DNA of 64,000 nt from Kibdelosporangium sp. MJ126-NF4 (GCF_000826545.1 NZ_CDME01000021.1:29076-93075); one strand, 5' to 3'; shown: positions 46,095 to 55,081, counted from the stretch's first letter. The notes: a model not told the origin generated them from the sequence alone. Numbers and translations: made by a program.

Positions 46095-46904
46095 ATGGCA
46101 CGCGCCAAGCAACTGGCCTACGAGCTGGCACTTCCCGGCCCGCACTCGGTACTGCGGGGTGACCTTGGCCTGGTCGGACTGCCCGGAGTGCTCTTCACAC
46201 CCAGGTCAGGACACGGTCTACCAGCCGTCGCGTTCGGCCACGGCTGGCTGCAGCCCGCGCTGCGCTACCACGGCCTGCTGCGCCACCTGGCAACGCACGG
46301 AATCGTCGTGGCAGCACCGAACACACACGTGGGCCCGCTCGGATCACACCGCCTGTTCGCGGCCGACCTCCACACCGCGCTGCAAACGTGCGTCAGCGTG
46401 CGCCTCGGCGACGGGCAGGTCACAGTTTCACCCGATCGGCTGGGACTGGCCGGGCACTGCTTCGGCGGCGGCAGCTCGGTGCTGGCCGCGGCCGACGACT
46501 CCCGCGTCCGTGCCGTCGCGACGCTGGCCGCCGCCGAGGCGCGGCCGTCCGCTGTCGAAGCCGCGCGGTCGTGCCGGATGCCGGGCCTGCACCTGACCGC
46601 CGGGCGGGATCTCGTCGCGCCCGCAGTCGGCAACGCCGACCTGATCGCCCACGCGTGGGCCGGGCCGGTCCAGGTCCGCGAACTGCCCAAAGCAGGACAC
46701 CTCGGCTTCACCGAAGGACGGCACTGGAGCCAGCTTCTGTTGCCGGGCAAGGGAGAGCGCAAGACCCAGCGACTGTCCCGCGCGCTGCTGACCGCGTTCT
46801 TCCGCAAACACCTGACCGGCACGGACGACTACGACGACCTGCTGGACGACGACATCAAAGGCGCGGTCATCCAGGAGTCACCGGTTCTGCATCCAGGTGT
46901 TTGA
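46095..46904 (+). CDS. Alpha/beta hydrolase with Cys nucleophile, dienelactone-hydrolase-like
   Basis: 269 aa. The nucleophile elbow reads AGHCFGGGS, with Cys in place of Ser, as in dienelactone hydrolases; the acid is probably in TAGRDLVAP and the His in KAGHLGFTEG. The N-terminal part (FGHGWLQPALRYHGLLRHLA) resembles chlorophyllase/PAF-acetylhydrolase-like proteins. An acidic tail (DDYDDLLDDDIKG) is unusual. ATG start in leaderless context. It overlaps the convergent acidic coiled-coil gene by 27 bases. Substrate unknown. Confidence 0.82.
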   Translation: MARAKQLAYELALPGPHSVLRGDLGLVGLPGVLFTPRSGHGLPAVAFGHGWLQPALRYHGLLRHLATHGIVVAAPNTHVGPLGSHRLFAADLHTALQTCVSVRLGDGQVTVSPDRLGLAGHCFGGGSSVLAAADDSRVRAVATLAAAEARPSAVEAARSCRMPGLHLTAGRDLVAPAVGNADLIAHAWAGPVQVRELPKAGHLGFTEGRHWSQLLLPGKGERKTQRLSRALLTAFFRKHLTGTDDYDDLLDDDIKGAVIQESPVLHPGV

Positions 46905-47192
46905 GTAGTAGCCCGTGTCGTCGCCGTTGTCACCGTTGTCGTCGTCCGGCCCCGGCTTCCGTGTCGACGTCCTGCGCGTGAGCCACGGGTTCTTCTGCTC
47001 CGGCTCGGACGGCGGCGCGGCCTGCTCGGCCTCGGCCTCGCGCCGCGCCACTTCCTCCTGGTAGGCCTTGTTGGCCGCCGCGCCCTGCTCGTGCTCGGCG
47101 ACGGACTGGGCGACGCCCGCGCGGTGCCGGGCGGAGATCTCGGCGAACTGGGCACGCATGGCGACCACGGCCGGGTCGGATTCGTCGATCAC
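46878..47192 (-). CDS. Acidic coiled-coil protein of T7SS-like cassette B
   Basis: 104 aa. An N-terminal amphipathic helix (DPAVVAMRAQFAEISARHR) continues as coiled coil to about residue 60, followed by NPWLTRRTSTRKP, a D/N-rich stretch and a Trp near the C-terminus. The same plan, including the helix motif, is seen in the gene at 49002, its counterpart in cassette A. The GTG start overlaps the stop of the large PPE-like gene (GTGA), so it is translationally coupled. No known domain; probably a partner or chaperone-like companion of the large protein (inference). Confidence 0.7.
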   Translation of the reverse strand: MIDESDPAVVAMRAQFAEISARHRAGVAQSVAEHEQGAAANKAYQEEVARREAEAEQAAPPSEPEQKNPWLTRRTSTRKPGPDDDNGDNGDDTGYYSNTWMQNR

Positions 47193-48658
47193 TTCTTCCC
47201 CTTCGGACCGAAGGGACCGTACGGGTCGTCGTCACCGATCACCATCGGCACCGCCAGTTCCACGACGTCGTCGAACAGGTCGCCCTGGGTGCGCCACTTG
47301 CTCTGGCGTTCGTTGTCACCGCCCTGGCCGCCACCGCCCGCGCCCATGCCACCCATCGGCATGCCGCCCATCGGCGCCCCGCCTGGCGCCCCACCAGGCC
47401 CACCCGCCGGTGGGCCTGCCGCAGCGACCGGCCCGGCTTCTGTCGGGCCCGCGTTCGCGGGCATCTGCACACCCGCCATCGCTCCGGGGCCCAGCGGCGA
47501 CTCGGCGGCACCCGCAGTGGCCGGTCCGCCACCACCTCCACCACCACCGCCGCCTCCACCGCCGCCGACACCCTTGCCGCCGCCACCGCCACCACCGGAC
47601 GAACCAGTGGCACCGGGCCCCGCAGCGACGGGGTTCGCGGCAGGGGGCGGTGTCTGTGCGGGCTGCTGTGTGCCGGGTTGGGAACCGCTCAGGTCCATCT
47701 CGTACCGCTTGCCGTCCACTGTGACACCGACGTGGTCGGCCGACTGGGCGTGGATGCCGATCTGCGGCGACGGTTTTCCCTGTGCCGCAGGCGTGATCTT
47801 GCCGAACGGGTCGAGGTCGCCGGTCGCCTGGATCCGCTTGAGCGCCTCGTTGAGCGCCGACCACGAGTTGCCGATCGCCGTCGTGGTCTCACCGACGAGC
47901 TTGCGCAACGGGCCGATCACGTTGAAGTAGTTGTCGCACAGGGCATCCAGCGCGTTGATCGTCTCGTTGCTCCACCACTGGCCATCCGGACCACCGGCAT
48001 TGAGATCCACAGTGGACGGACGAGCGAGTTCCTCGAGCACGAACGGACGGCCGAACGGCGGCCCGCCTGCCATCGCGACGTCGAGCCGGTCCGCCTGCCT
48101 GCGGCGCAGATCCACGCCACCGGGCAGGTCGAACGGCTTGATCTGGCCGCTGATCGCGGTCTTCAGCTCGGTGACCGCGTCCTTGGTCGTCGTGCGGGCC
48201 GCGTCCAGTGCCGCCGCGAACTGGTTGAGCGTGTCGCGGAACGTCGCCGACGCCTTGCCGAGCGCGTCCAGCTTGTCCAACGCGACGTCGGCCGCGGGAC
48301 CGGACCACGCGTCGGTCAGCCGGTTGCGGATCGACTCCGCCGTGCCGCGCATCTCGTCGCCCGACAGCCGCAGGTTCCCGAACCGTTCGACGTCGCCCAG
48401 CATCGGCCCGAAGTCGATCCCGCCGAGGTCGTCGACCATCCGGTCGTCCTCGGCGTTCCACGGCCTGGCAGCCCAGCCACGGGCGCCCATCCTGCTCGCC
48501 GGGTGACCGTTCCAGCGTTGGTACAGCTCGCCGAACCGGCCGGTTCTCGTCGACAGGTTCTCCCTGAACCACTTGAACACGTCAAGCAGCTCGGCCGTCG
48601 ACTCGATGTCCTTGCTGTTGACGGGTTTCAGCGGTGCGGTGATGTCATCGGATGTCAT
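47189..48658 (-). CDS. Large PPE-like protein of cassette B with poly-Gly and Met-Gly tail
   Basis: 489 aa. The N-terminal 270 residues are helical, with GELYQRWNGHP near residue 40, LGGIDFG near 75 and a WXG100-like turn (DAWSGPAADVALDKL). A beta-rich module (HVGVTVDGKRYEMDLSG, about residues 305-323) follows, then Pro/Ala sequence, a glycine run (DNA about 47520-47600) and a Gly-Met repeat (GGMPMGGMGAGG). It ends with KWRTQGDLFDDVVELAV and a GDDDPYGPFG tail. These features parallel the 765-aa protein at 49565. No signal peptide or membrane helix, as expected of an ESX substrate. Start ATG inside the end of the preceding gene. Confidence 0.75.
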   Translation of the reverse strand: MTSDDITAPLKPVNSKDIESTAELLDVFKWFRENLSTRTGRFGELYQRWNGHPASRMGARGWAARPWNAEDDRMVDDLGGIDFGPMLGDVERFGNLRLSGDEMRGTAESIRNRLTDAWSGPAADVALDKLDALGKASATFRDTLNQFAAALDAARTTTKDAVTELKTAISGQIKPFDLPGGVDLRRRQADRLDVAMAGGPPFGRPFVLEELARPSTVDLNAGGPDGQWWSNETINALDALCDNYFNVIGPLRKLVGETTTAIGNSWSALNEALKRIQATGDLDPFGKITPAAQGKPSPQIGIHAQSADHVGVTVDGKRYEMDLSGSQPGTQQPAQTPPPAANPVAAGPGATGSSGGGGGGGKGVGGGGGGGGGGGGGGPATAGAAESPLGPGAMAGVQMPANAGPTEAGPVAAAGPPAGGPGGAPGGAPMGGMPMGGMGAGGGGQGGDNERQSKWRTQGDLFDDVVELAVPMVIGDDDPYGPFGPKGKK

Positions 48659-48980
48659 TGCCCGCTCTCTTGATCCGCGCCGCGGCCTCGGCATCCGCCG
48701 CCACGGTCCGCTCCTGTGCCTTGGCCATCGCCTCGGCCAGCGCGTCAACGGTCGGCGTGGCCTTGTCGAGGATGCCGCGCAAGGTCTCACGCAGTTCGGT
48801 GTAGGTCTGGCCGACTCCGGTACGCGCCGCGATCGTGCCGAACTTGTCCGCAGTCAGCCCGTTCTCGGCGTGCGCGTACTCCCGCGCCGTTGCCAACGCG
48901 GTGCCGAACTCGGCCATCTCCTTGCTGATCGCGGTGACGAGCTCGTTGTTGACCTCAAGCCTGTCGTTGCGCCCTGTCAT
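48645..48980 (-). CDS. EspC-like small helical protein of cassette B
   Basis: 111 aa, two long helices of about WXG100 size (LEVNNELVTAISKEMAEFGT to YTELRETLRGILDKATPTVD). It resembles the EspC/type VII secretion target group by size, helix pattern and context rather than strong motifs; YAHAE (Y-x3-E) is in the middle. The ATG at 48980 has GGGGG seven bases upstream. It overlaps the following PPE-like gene by 14 bases, as Esx/PE partners often do. Confidence 0.7.
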   Translation of the reverse strand: MTGRNDRLEVNNELVTAISKEMAEFGTALATAREYAHAENGLTADKFGTIAARTGVGQTYTELRETLRGILDKATPTVDALAEAMAKAQERTVAADAEAAARIKRAGNDIR

Positions 48981-49001
48981 TGATCGCCCCCACAATCACT
49001 T

Positions 49002-49550
49002 TCAGCGCAGCCAGCTCTGCCCGGACATGTCATCGTCATCGTCGTCGTCCTTGGCTCTGCGCCTGCCGCCGGACGCCTGCGGCGGCGGCTGCGGCGCCTG
49101 CCGGACCGGTGTGCCGCCCTCATCCTCGTCGTAGCCGCCGAACTTCATCACCGGCTCCGGCTCGGCCGAGCGGAACGCCTCCGGTTCCGGCACCGGCTCG
49201 GGAATCGGCGGTGGCGGCGGGAAACCCATCGGCGGGGTCGGTGTCGACCACGACGCCGCCTTCGACTGCTCGTCGTCGAAGTCGCCGAAGGACATCACGG
49301 TTTCCCGCTGCGGTGCCGTCCACGGCGACGGCTCCTCGGCGGCCGCGGCAGTACCCTGCCTGGCCTCGATGACCTTGCGAGCCGCTTCCTCGGCCTCAGC
49401 GTGCTTGGCCTTGAGCTCGGTGAGCTCCTTGTCGCGCTGCTCGTCCTCGGACAACAACTTGTCGTGGTCCGCCCGGTACGCCGCTTCGATCTCCTCGAAC
49501 CTGATCCGGACTGCCTGCGCCTCAGGACTCTCGTAGTCGTGGTCGAACAC
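49002..49550 (-). CDS. Acidic coiled-coil protein of T7SS-like cassette A
   Basis: 182 aa. The N-terminal helix SPEAQAVRIRFEEIEAAYR and about 60 residues of charged coiled coil match the counterpart at 46878. Then come repeated short motifs (MSFGDFDDEQ and MKFGGYDEDE), Pro-rich sequence, a run of Asp (KDDDDDDD) and a C-terminal SWLR. GTG start with GAGGGG upstream. It lies 14 bases after the 765-aa gene and before the EspC-like gene of cassette B. Function unknown; presumably works with the large protein. Confidence 0.7.
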   Translation of the reverse strand: MFDHDYESPEAQAVRIRFEEIEAAYRADHDKLLSEDEQRDKELTELKAKHAEAEEAARKVIEARQGTAAAAEEPSPWTAPQRETVMSFGDFDDEQSKAASWSTPTPPMGFPPPPPIPEPVPEPEAFRSAEPEPVMKFGGYDEDEGGTPVRQAPQPPPQASGGRRRAKDDDDDDDMSGQSWLR

Positions 49551-49564
49551 TGGGTTCCCCTCAA

Positions 49565-51862
49565 TCAGCGCGCGTCGTCTTCGAGCATGCCTGCGATCCT
49601 GGCGGGCTCACTGAGATCGTCCTCCGCGAACAGGTCACCCGCGACCGACCACTGGCCACCGCTTCGTTCCGTGTCTCCGCCACCAGCACCGCCGCCCATG
49701 CCACCCATACCGCCCATCGGCATGCCGCCCATGCCACCGGCACTGGCCTGCGCCGGGTGTGGCTGCTGCGCGCCGTCGTCGGGGATGGCGGCGAGACCGG
49801 CCTCACCCGCGGCGGGTGCGACCTGGCTGGGGTCGTCCCCACCGGAAAGCAGGTCTCCCTGGGTGGACCACTGCGAGCCGCCGAAACCGCTGTCGCCGCC
49901 ACCGCCGAAGTCCGCGGCCACCGCCTGGGTACTGGTCGTCTGGACCGGCTGCTCGGAGCCCGGAACCGACTGCAGCGGCTGGTCCTGCGCGCCGCCGGAC
50001 GAACCACCGGCGGACGCCTCGGCAGTCGCCGCGGACGCGCCGGCACCGTCACCACTGGCACCACCGCTGGCACCGGCTCCGACGGGGACACCCGCGTTGT
50101 CGGCGCCACCGGCCCCGGCGAAGCCCTGGGCCTGTGCGGTCTGGCGGTCCGCGACGTTCTGCGGCGAGTCCACGTTGGCGTAGAGGGGCTCGGTCTGGAG
50201 AGCCTGTCCGCCTGCCTTGTCGCTGTAGTCCAGCAGGTACGAGGTCGGCTCACCGGTGCCGTCGTCGACCGTCAGCCGGACCTGGTCCGGCTGGCCGGGC
50301 GGGTGCTCCGCGGTGATCTTGACATCACCGTCCTGCAGGACGATCTTGCCGTCCGGGCCGGGCTTGAGCGTCTCGGCCGTCGGGTCGCCACCGGCAGGCG
50401 CGGGCATGGTCTGCACCGGCTGGCCGTCCGGACCGAGCTGACCGGGCGTGCCCGTGCCAGGCGCTCCCGGCGTTCCGGCGCCCGGGGTCCCAGCGCCAGG
50501 TGTGCCGGTTCCCGGCTGCTGGCCCTGGCCGAAGTCCATGTCGTAGGTCTTCGGCTTGCCGGTGCCGTCGTCCACGGTCACCTGAACGTGGCCGCTGCTG
50601 TCGGGGCTGGTCACCGAGATCTTGCGGCCGCCCTCGTCGATGGTGACGGTCTCACCACCGGTCGACTTGCCCGCGCCGCCGTCCATGCCGGTGCCCGGGT
50701 CGTTGGGACCGCCGGGCACGTCCTTGGCCGGGTCGACCGCGGACGGGTCTGTCTGTGTCGGCGGAACCTCCGCCTCGGGCTTGGGCAACGGCGGTGGCTG
50801 GTAGCTGCTGCCGCCCGTGTTGCCGGGGCCACCGGTGTTGCCAGGGCCACCTGTGTCCTTGGAACCGCCGCCAGGGTCCTTCTTGCCCCCGCCGCCGGGG
50901 TCCTTCTTGTCTCCACCGCCGGGGTCCTTGGTGTCGCCACCCGTGCCCGGCGCCTGCAGCGCGTTGAACGGGGTGAAGCTGGGCGGCATCGCGTTGCCGA
51001 ACGCCGATGTCGCGTCGCTGACCGCCTTGTGCGCGTTGTCGATCAGCTGGCGGAAGGAGGTCATCGCGTTGCGGTAGGTGTGCCCGAACTCGTCCATCTC
51101 CCGGATGAACGAGTCCGCGTAGATCTCCCAGCCGTGGCCCTCGTTGATGTCGATCAGGCCAGGGGTCTCCCGCAGCGACTTCGGGTCGATCCGGCCGGTG
51201 CCGTCACCGTCGTCGTCGACGTCGTTCGTCCCCGACCAGTCACGGCCGTAGTTCATCGCCCGGTCGAGGTACATGATCAGCGTGCGCTTCTGGTTGAAGT
51301 CGATGCCGTGGTACTTGTCCATGCCCTTGAAGGCAGGCGAGTCCATCTTGCCGAGGTCGTAGATCGGCTGCCGGGTGGTCTGCCAGAACCCGTTGGCCGC
51401 CTTGGAGATCGACTCGGTCGTCGCCTTGTACTCCAGCAGCGGCTTGGCCAGCTCGTTGAACTTGTCCGCCGCGGCGGCACCGGTCTTGTCCGGCCAGGAC
51501 GAATGGATGCCGTTGACGCCGTTGGTGGTGCTCGTCGACGCGGCCGCACCGGCCGCCGCGAGCTTCTCGAACCGGCCCTTGACGCTCCAGATCAGTCCCC
51601 AGTTGATCCCGCGGAGCTCGTTGAGCTTGGTCTTCTCCTGCACCCCGTCGTACATGGCCCTGACCTGGTTGCCGTTGTACCGGAGCTTGTCGTCGGCGCA
51701 CGGGTGCCCACACCAGATGTTGTAGAGGCCGCCCATCTCGCCGGACATCTTGTCCATGAATCCCTTGAGCAGGTCGATCTGGACATCCGAGGTGTCCGTC
51801 GTCTCGTCGTTCAGCGCGCCGTTGAGCGTCTCGTAGATCGGCTTCGCGAGAGCATCACTCAT
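49565..51862 (-). CDS. Large PPE-like repeat protein of cassette A
   Basis: 765 aa. The N-terminal 300 residues are helical (GGLYNIWCGHP near 45, LRGINWG near 83, then SSWPDKTGAAAADKFNELA). Tandem KDPGGG-type repeats span about 305-350. Two copies of a beta-module (about 405-445 and 505-547) share TVDDGTG.P..Y..D. Gly/Pro/Thr repeats (GTPGAGTPGAG) link them. The tail has Met-Gly repeats and two W-S-x-x-G-D-L motifs (QWSTQGDLL, QWSVAGDLF). No signal peptide. It is a likely secreted or surface protein of a type VII system (inference), a paralogue of the 489-aa protein. ATG start two bases after the EspC-like gene. Confidence 0.78.
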   Translation of the reverse strand: MSDALAKPIYETLNGALNDETTDTSDVQIDLLKGFMDKMSGEMGGLYNIWCGHPCADDKLRYNGNQVRAMYDGVQEKTKLNELRGINWGLIWSVKGRFEKLAAAGAAASTSTTNGVNGIHSSWPDKTGAAAADKFNELAKPLLEYKATTESISKAANGFWQTTRQPIYDLGKMDSPAFKGMDKYHGIDFNQKRTLIMYLDRAMNYGRDWSGTNDVDDDGDGTGRIDPKSLRETPGLIDINEGHGWEIYADSFIREMDEFGHTYRNAMTSFRQLIDNAHKAVSDATSAFGNAMPPSFTPFNALQAPGTGGDTKDPGGGDKKDPGGGGKKDPGGGSKDTGGPGNTGGPGNTGGSSYQPPPLPKPEAEVPPTQTDPSAVDPAKDVPGGPNDPGTGMDGGAGKSTGGETVTIDEGGRKISVTSPDSSGHVQVTVDDGTGKPKTYDMDFGQGQQPGTGTPGAGTPGAGTPGAPGTGTPGQLGPDGQPVQTMPAPAGGDPTAETLKPGPDGKIVLQDGDVKITAEHPPGQPDQVRLTVDDGTGEPTSYLLDYSDKAGGQALQTEPLYANVDSPQNVADRQTAQAQGFAGAGGADNAGVPVGAGASGGASGDGAGASAATAEASAGGSSGGAQDQPLQSVPGSEQPVQTTSTQAVAADFGGGGDSGFGGSQWSTQGDLLSGGDDPSQVAPAAGEAGLAAIPDDGAQQPHPAQASAGGMGGMPMGGMGGMGGGAGGGDTERSGGQWSVAGDLFAEDDLSEPARIAGMLEDDAR
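50816..50947. repeat. Short tandem repeats inside the 765-aa gene
   Basis: Minus-strand coding repeats giving K-D-P-G-G-G units, then N-T-G-G-P-G units. The DNA repeats imperfectly with periods of 18-24 bases, so this stretch can vary in length between strains. Confidence 0.7.
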
Positions 51863-51864
51863 GC

Positions 51865-52191
51865 TCAGGCACCCCCGTCGGCGTTCGCGAGGTTCTGCTT
51901 GTTGGTCTTCTCGGTGCCACCGTGCTTGTCCGCGGACGTCTTCAGCGTCGCGGCGACACCCTTGACGAAGCCCGCGCCTGCCTTGGCCAGCGACTCCGCC
52001 AGTCCGTCGGCCGCGGCCTTGAACGCCTTACCCGCGACGTCCGACTTGCCCACGATCCGACCGAAGTGCTCGGCGCCGCACGCGTTCTGGCCAGCGAACT
52101 GAGCCACCTTGTCGAAAGCCGCCCCCATCGCCTCTATGTCCGCGGCAACGGCCCGCACCTCATCGGGCTTGATCTCGGTCTTCCCTGCCAT
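51865..52191 (-). CDS. EspC-like small helical protein of cassette A
   Basis: 108 aa, two-helix protein of the T7SS target type (IKPDEVRAVAADIEAMGAAF, then GKAFKAAADGLAESLAKAGA). It contains no Tyr, so it lacks the classical Y-x3-D/E export motif and would depend on its partner. ATG at 52191 with AAGGGGGG five bases upstream. First gene of a minus-strand run of six genes (two cassettes) with tiny gaps or overlaps, probably one operon. Confidence 0.75.
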   Translation of the reverse strand: MAGKTEIKPDEVRAVAADIEAMGAAFDKVAQFAGQNACGAEHFGRIVGKSDVAGKAFKAAADGLAESLAKAGAGFVKGVAATLKTSADKHGGTEKTNKQNLANADGGA

Positions 52192-52403
52192 GGGGTCCCC
52201 CCTTCATCCGGCTGACTCGACTTCGACGCACACAAGGCGCGATCGGTGCCATCCATGTTTCGTCCGGTAAGGAATGTACCCAGCTCACCTCGGTCGCGAA
52301 GGGTGAACGGCCGGATTATCGCCAGGCCTGGGGAGGCTGCTCGACCGAAACGGCGGCGTGCCACGACTTGCGTGGCCACCCGCCGCCCGGATCAAACAGA
52401 TGT

Positions 52404-53738
52404 TCAGGAAACCGAGGAGACGACTCCGGCCAGGCGGTTCGCCGCTTCCTCCGCCGCCGCTTCGCTCGTGGCCTCGACCATCACCCGAACGAGTTGCTCG
52501 GTACCCGACGGGCGCAGCAGCACCCGGCCGGTCTCGCCGAGTTCGGCCTCGACCTCGGCGACCGCGTCGTTGACCGACGAGGCCTTGGCGACCGCGGCCT
52601 TGTCCGTGACCTTCACGTTCACCAGCACCTGCGGCAGGCGCTGCATCACACCGGCGAGCTCGGCCAGCGGCTTGCCCGTCGCGGCCACCCTGGCCATCAC
52701 GCCCATCGCGGTGAGCAGACCGTCGCCTGTCGTCGCGTGGCTCGGCAGCAGGACATGCCCGGACTGCTCGCCACCCAGGGAGTAGCCGCCGGTGCGCAGC
52801 TCCTCAAGGACGTACCGGTCGCCGACGGCCGTGGTGCGGATCTTCACACCGGCCTCGCGCATCGCCAGGTGCAGACCGAGGTTGCTCATCACCGTGGTGA
52901 CCAGCGTGTTGTCGACGAGTTCACCGCGGTCCTTCATCGCCAACGCGAGGACGGCCATGATCTGGTCGCCGTCCACCAGGTTGCCCTGGCCGTCGACGGC
53001 CAGGCAGCGGTCGGCGTCACCGTCGTGCGCGATGCCCATGTGCGCGCCTTCGGCGACGACGGCCTCGCGCAGCGTGTCCATGTGTGTCGAACCGCACTGG
53101 TCGTTGATGTTCTCGCCGTCCGGCAACGCGTGGATCGCGATCACCTCGGCGCCCGCCTCACGGTAGGCACGCGGTGCGGCGGCCCAGGCTGCGCCGTTCG
53201 CGCAGTCGACGACGACTTTCAGGCCGTCCAGCCGCTGCGGTGTCGCCGCCAGCAGGTGCGTGATGTAGCGGTCCAGTGCGTCCGGGATCGTGTAGATCCG
53301 GCCGACGCCCGCGCCGGTCGGGCGCTGCGGGCTCGCGTCGATCCCCGCTTCGATCTCGTCCTCGACGTCGTCCGGCAGCTTGTGGCCGCCCGCCGCGAAC
53401 AGTTTGATCCCGTTGTCCGGCATCGGATTGTGCGACGCGGAGATCATCACGCCCAGGTCGGCGCTGAGATTGTCGACGAGGTAGGCCACGCCCGGCGTCG
53501 GCACCACGTCCACCTGCATGACGTCCGCGCCCGCGGACGCCAGGCCCGCGGCCACCGCGGCCTGCAGCATCTCGCCGCTGGCCCTCGGGTCACGCCCGAC
53601 CACCGCGACCGGGCGGTGCGAGCGGTCGTGCTCGGCCAGCACGCGGGCCGCCGAGGCGGACACCGCCAGCGCCAGTTCCGGTGTCAGGTCGACGTTCGCA
53701 AGCCCACGCACGCCGTCGGTGCCGAACAACCGGCTCAA
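52404..53738 (-). CDS. glmM: Phosphoglucosamine mutase
   Basis: 444 aa. It converts glucosamine-6-P to glucosamine-1-P for UDP-GlcNAc synthesis. The phosphoserine loop is [14 protein letters not shown], the metal loop DGDADR, and the sugar-binding GGEQSGH and phosphate-binding [12 protein letters not shown] motifs are intact. The start is TTG at 53738 with GGAGG five bases upstream. It follows rpsI after a terminator-like hairpin. rplM-rpsI-glmM is the conserved actinobacterial order. Confidence 0.97.
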   Translation of the reverse strand: MSRLFGTDGVRGLANVDLTPELALAVSASAARVLAEHDRSHRPVAVVGRDPRASGEMLQAAVAAGLASAGADVMQVDVVPTPGVAYLVDNLSADLGVMISASHNPMPDNGIKLFAAGGHKLPDDVEDEIEAGIDASPQRPTGAGVGRIYTIPDALDRYITHLLAATPQRLDGLKVVVDCANGAAWAAAPRAYREAGAEVIAIHALPDGENINDQCGSTHMDTLREAVVAEGAHMGIAHDGDADRCLAVDGQGNLVDGDQIMAVLALAMKDRGELVDNTLVTTVMSNLGLHLAMREAGVKIRTTAVGDRYVLEELRTGGYSLGGEQSGHVLLPSHATTGDGLLTAMGVMARVAATGKPLAELAGVMQRLPQVLVNVKVTDKAAVAKASSVNDAVAEVEAELGETGRVLLRPSGTEQLVRVMVEATSEAAAEEAANRLAGVVSSVS

Positions 53739-53759
53739 TGAAACCTCCCTGAAAGGCAG

Positions 53760-53792
53760 AACGGGAGCAGCAGAAAACCTGCTGCTCCCGTT
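53760..53792 (-). terminator. Hairpin between rpsI and glmM
   Basis: AACGGGAGCAGCAG (53760-53773) pairs perfectly with 53779-53792 around a 5-base loop. The following bases in the rpsI direction are only moderately T-rich, so partial termination or processing before glmM is likely. Confidence 0.75.
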
Positions 53793-53809
53793 TGCGGGCT
53801 GCGAAAAAA

Positions 53810-54412
53810 TCAGCGCTTGCTGTACTGAGGCGCCTTACGGGCCTTCTTCAGGCCGTACTTCTTGCGCTCCTTCACCCGCGGGTCACGGGTCAGGAAGCCG
53901 GCCTTCTTCAGTGCCGGGCGGTCCTCGGCGTCGATCTCGATCAGCGCACGGGCGATCGCAAGGCGCAGCGCACCGGCCTGGCCGGTGATGCCGCCGCCGT
54001 GCAGGTTCGCACGCACGTCGAACACCTCGGGCTTGTCCAGGATCACCAGTGGCTCGCGGATGAGCTGCTGGTGCACCTTGTTCGGGAAGTAGTCCTCAAG
54101 GCTCTTGCCGTTCAGCCTGAACTGGCCGGAGCCGGGGGTCAACCGAACGCGGACCACGGCCTCCTTGCGGCGGCCGACGGTCTGTGCGACCTCGCCAGGG
54201 GCGGGGACGCGCACGACCGGGGCAGCCGGGGCTTCCTCGGTCTCGGCGACCTCGGCCGTGACCTCGGTGGCCTCCTCGGCGGCGGCTTCAGGAGCCGCTT
54301 CCTCGGCGGGGGCCTCGGGGGCCTCTTCGACGGTCTCGACTGCCTCAGTGGCCTCGACGGCCTCCGGGGTCTCGACGGCGTCGGTCTCGGGGGTCAGGTT
54401 CTCTTCACTCAC
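53810..54412 (-). CDS. rpsI: 30S ribosomal protein S9, with acidic N-terminal extension
   Basis: 200 aa. The S9 core begins near residue 77 ([14 protein letters not shown]) and ends with the decoding-site tail [11 protein letters not shown]. The first 75 residues are an Ala/Glu/Val-rich acidic extension (for example [20 protein letters not shown]), longer than in most bacteria. GTG start overlaps the rplM stop (GTGA). The extension is probably disordered. Confidence 0.97.
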   Translation of the reverse strand: MSEENLTPETDAVETPEAVEATEAVETVEEAPEAPAEEAAPEAAAEEATEVTAEVAETEEAPAAPVVRVPAPGEVAQTVGRRKEAVVRVRLTPGSGQFRLNGKSLEDYFPNKVHQQLIREPLVILDKPEVFDVRANLHGGGITGQAGALRLAIARALIEIDAEDRPALKKAGFLTRDPRVKERKKYGLKKARKAPQYSKR

Positions 54413-54852
54413 TGGGCAACCTTGGTGATCTCGAAGGGCGTCGGCTGCTGCGCCGTGTGCGGGTGCTCGGGGCCGGCGTAGACCTTGAGCTTCTTGCCCT
54501 GGGCGCGGCCGAGCTTGTTCTTCGGCAGCATGCCCTTGACGACCTTCTCCAGGAGCCGGTCGGGGCGTGTGTCCAGCAGTTCGCCGAAGGACTTCTTGCG
54601 GAGTCCGCCGGGGTAACCGCTGTGCCGGTAGGCGAAGGCCTGATCCCGCTTGGCGCCGGTGAGGACCACCTTCTCGGCGTTCACGATGACGACGAAGTCA
54701 CCAGTGTCCACATGCGGGGCATAGGTCGGCTTGTGCTTGCCGCGCAGCAGGGTTGCGACCTGCGTGGCAAGGCGGCCGAGCACTACATCCTCGGCATCGA
54801 TCACGTGCCAGGCGCGGGCCACCTCGCCGGGCTTCGGGCTGTACGTGGGCAC
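54409..54852 (-). CDS. rplM: 50S ribosomal protein L13
   Basis: 147 aa, early-assembling large-subunit protein. [36 protein letters not shown] and [18 protein letters not shown] are diagnostic. ATG start ([15 protein letters not shown]). The 229 bases upstream, shared with a divergent lipoprotein gene, hold its promoter and leader, but no clear -35/-10 pair stands out. Confidence 0.98.
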   Translation of the reverse strand: MPTYSPKPGEVARAWHVIDAEDVVLGRLATQVATLLRGKHKPTYAPHVDTGDFVVIVNAEKVVLTGAKRDQAFAYRHSGYPGGLRKKSFGELLDTRPDRLLEKVVKGMLPKNKLGRAQGKKLKVYAGPEHPHTAQQPTPFEITKVAQ

Positions 54853-55081
54853 GGGTCTACCTCATCGTCAAAACTTGCGTCTGGGTACCTGTGCGGGGCC
54901 GGACCCACGGCAGGTCGGACCCACCTAGGGCGCGCTACTCACACGCCGCGCCGCACAACAACGATAGAAGATACCTGGTGTGCTCCCGGAGGGTCAAAAC
55001 GCCCCCCTCTTCACGGTCGCGCAACGCCGTCACGAGGCCTGCGATAGCCTCCCGATCTGGGACTTCACACCAGGGGGCGTG

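Noticed and set aside
47520..47600. CCACCGCC-type simple repeat as a CRISPR-like or regulatory repeat
   Set aside because: It encodes the poly-Gly run of the 489-aa protein in frame and has no spacer structure. No CRISPR array was found anywhere in the window.
49757..52102. 781-codon plus-strand frame opposite the 765-aa cassette gene
   Set aside because: Val/Arg-rich low-complexity translation. The minus frame has ribosome sites, tight coupling to neighbours and a paralogue, so the plus frame is a shadow.
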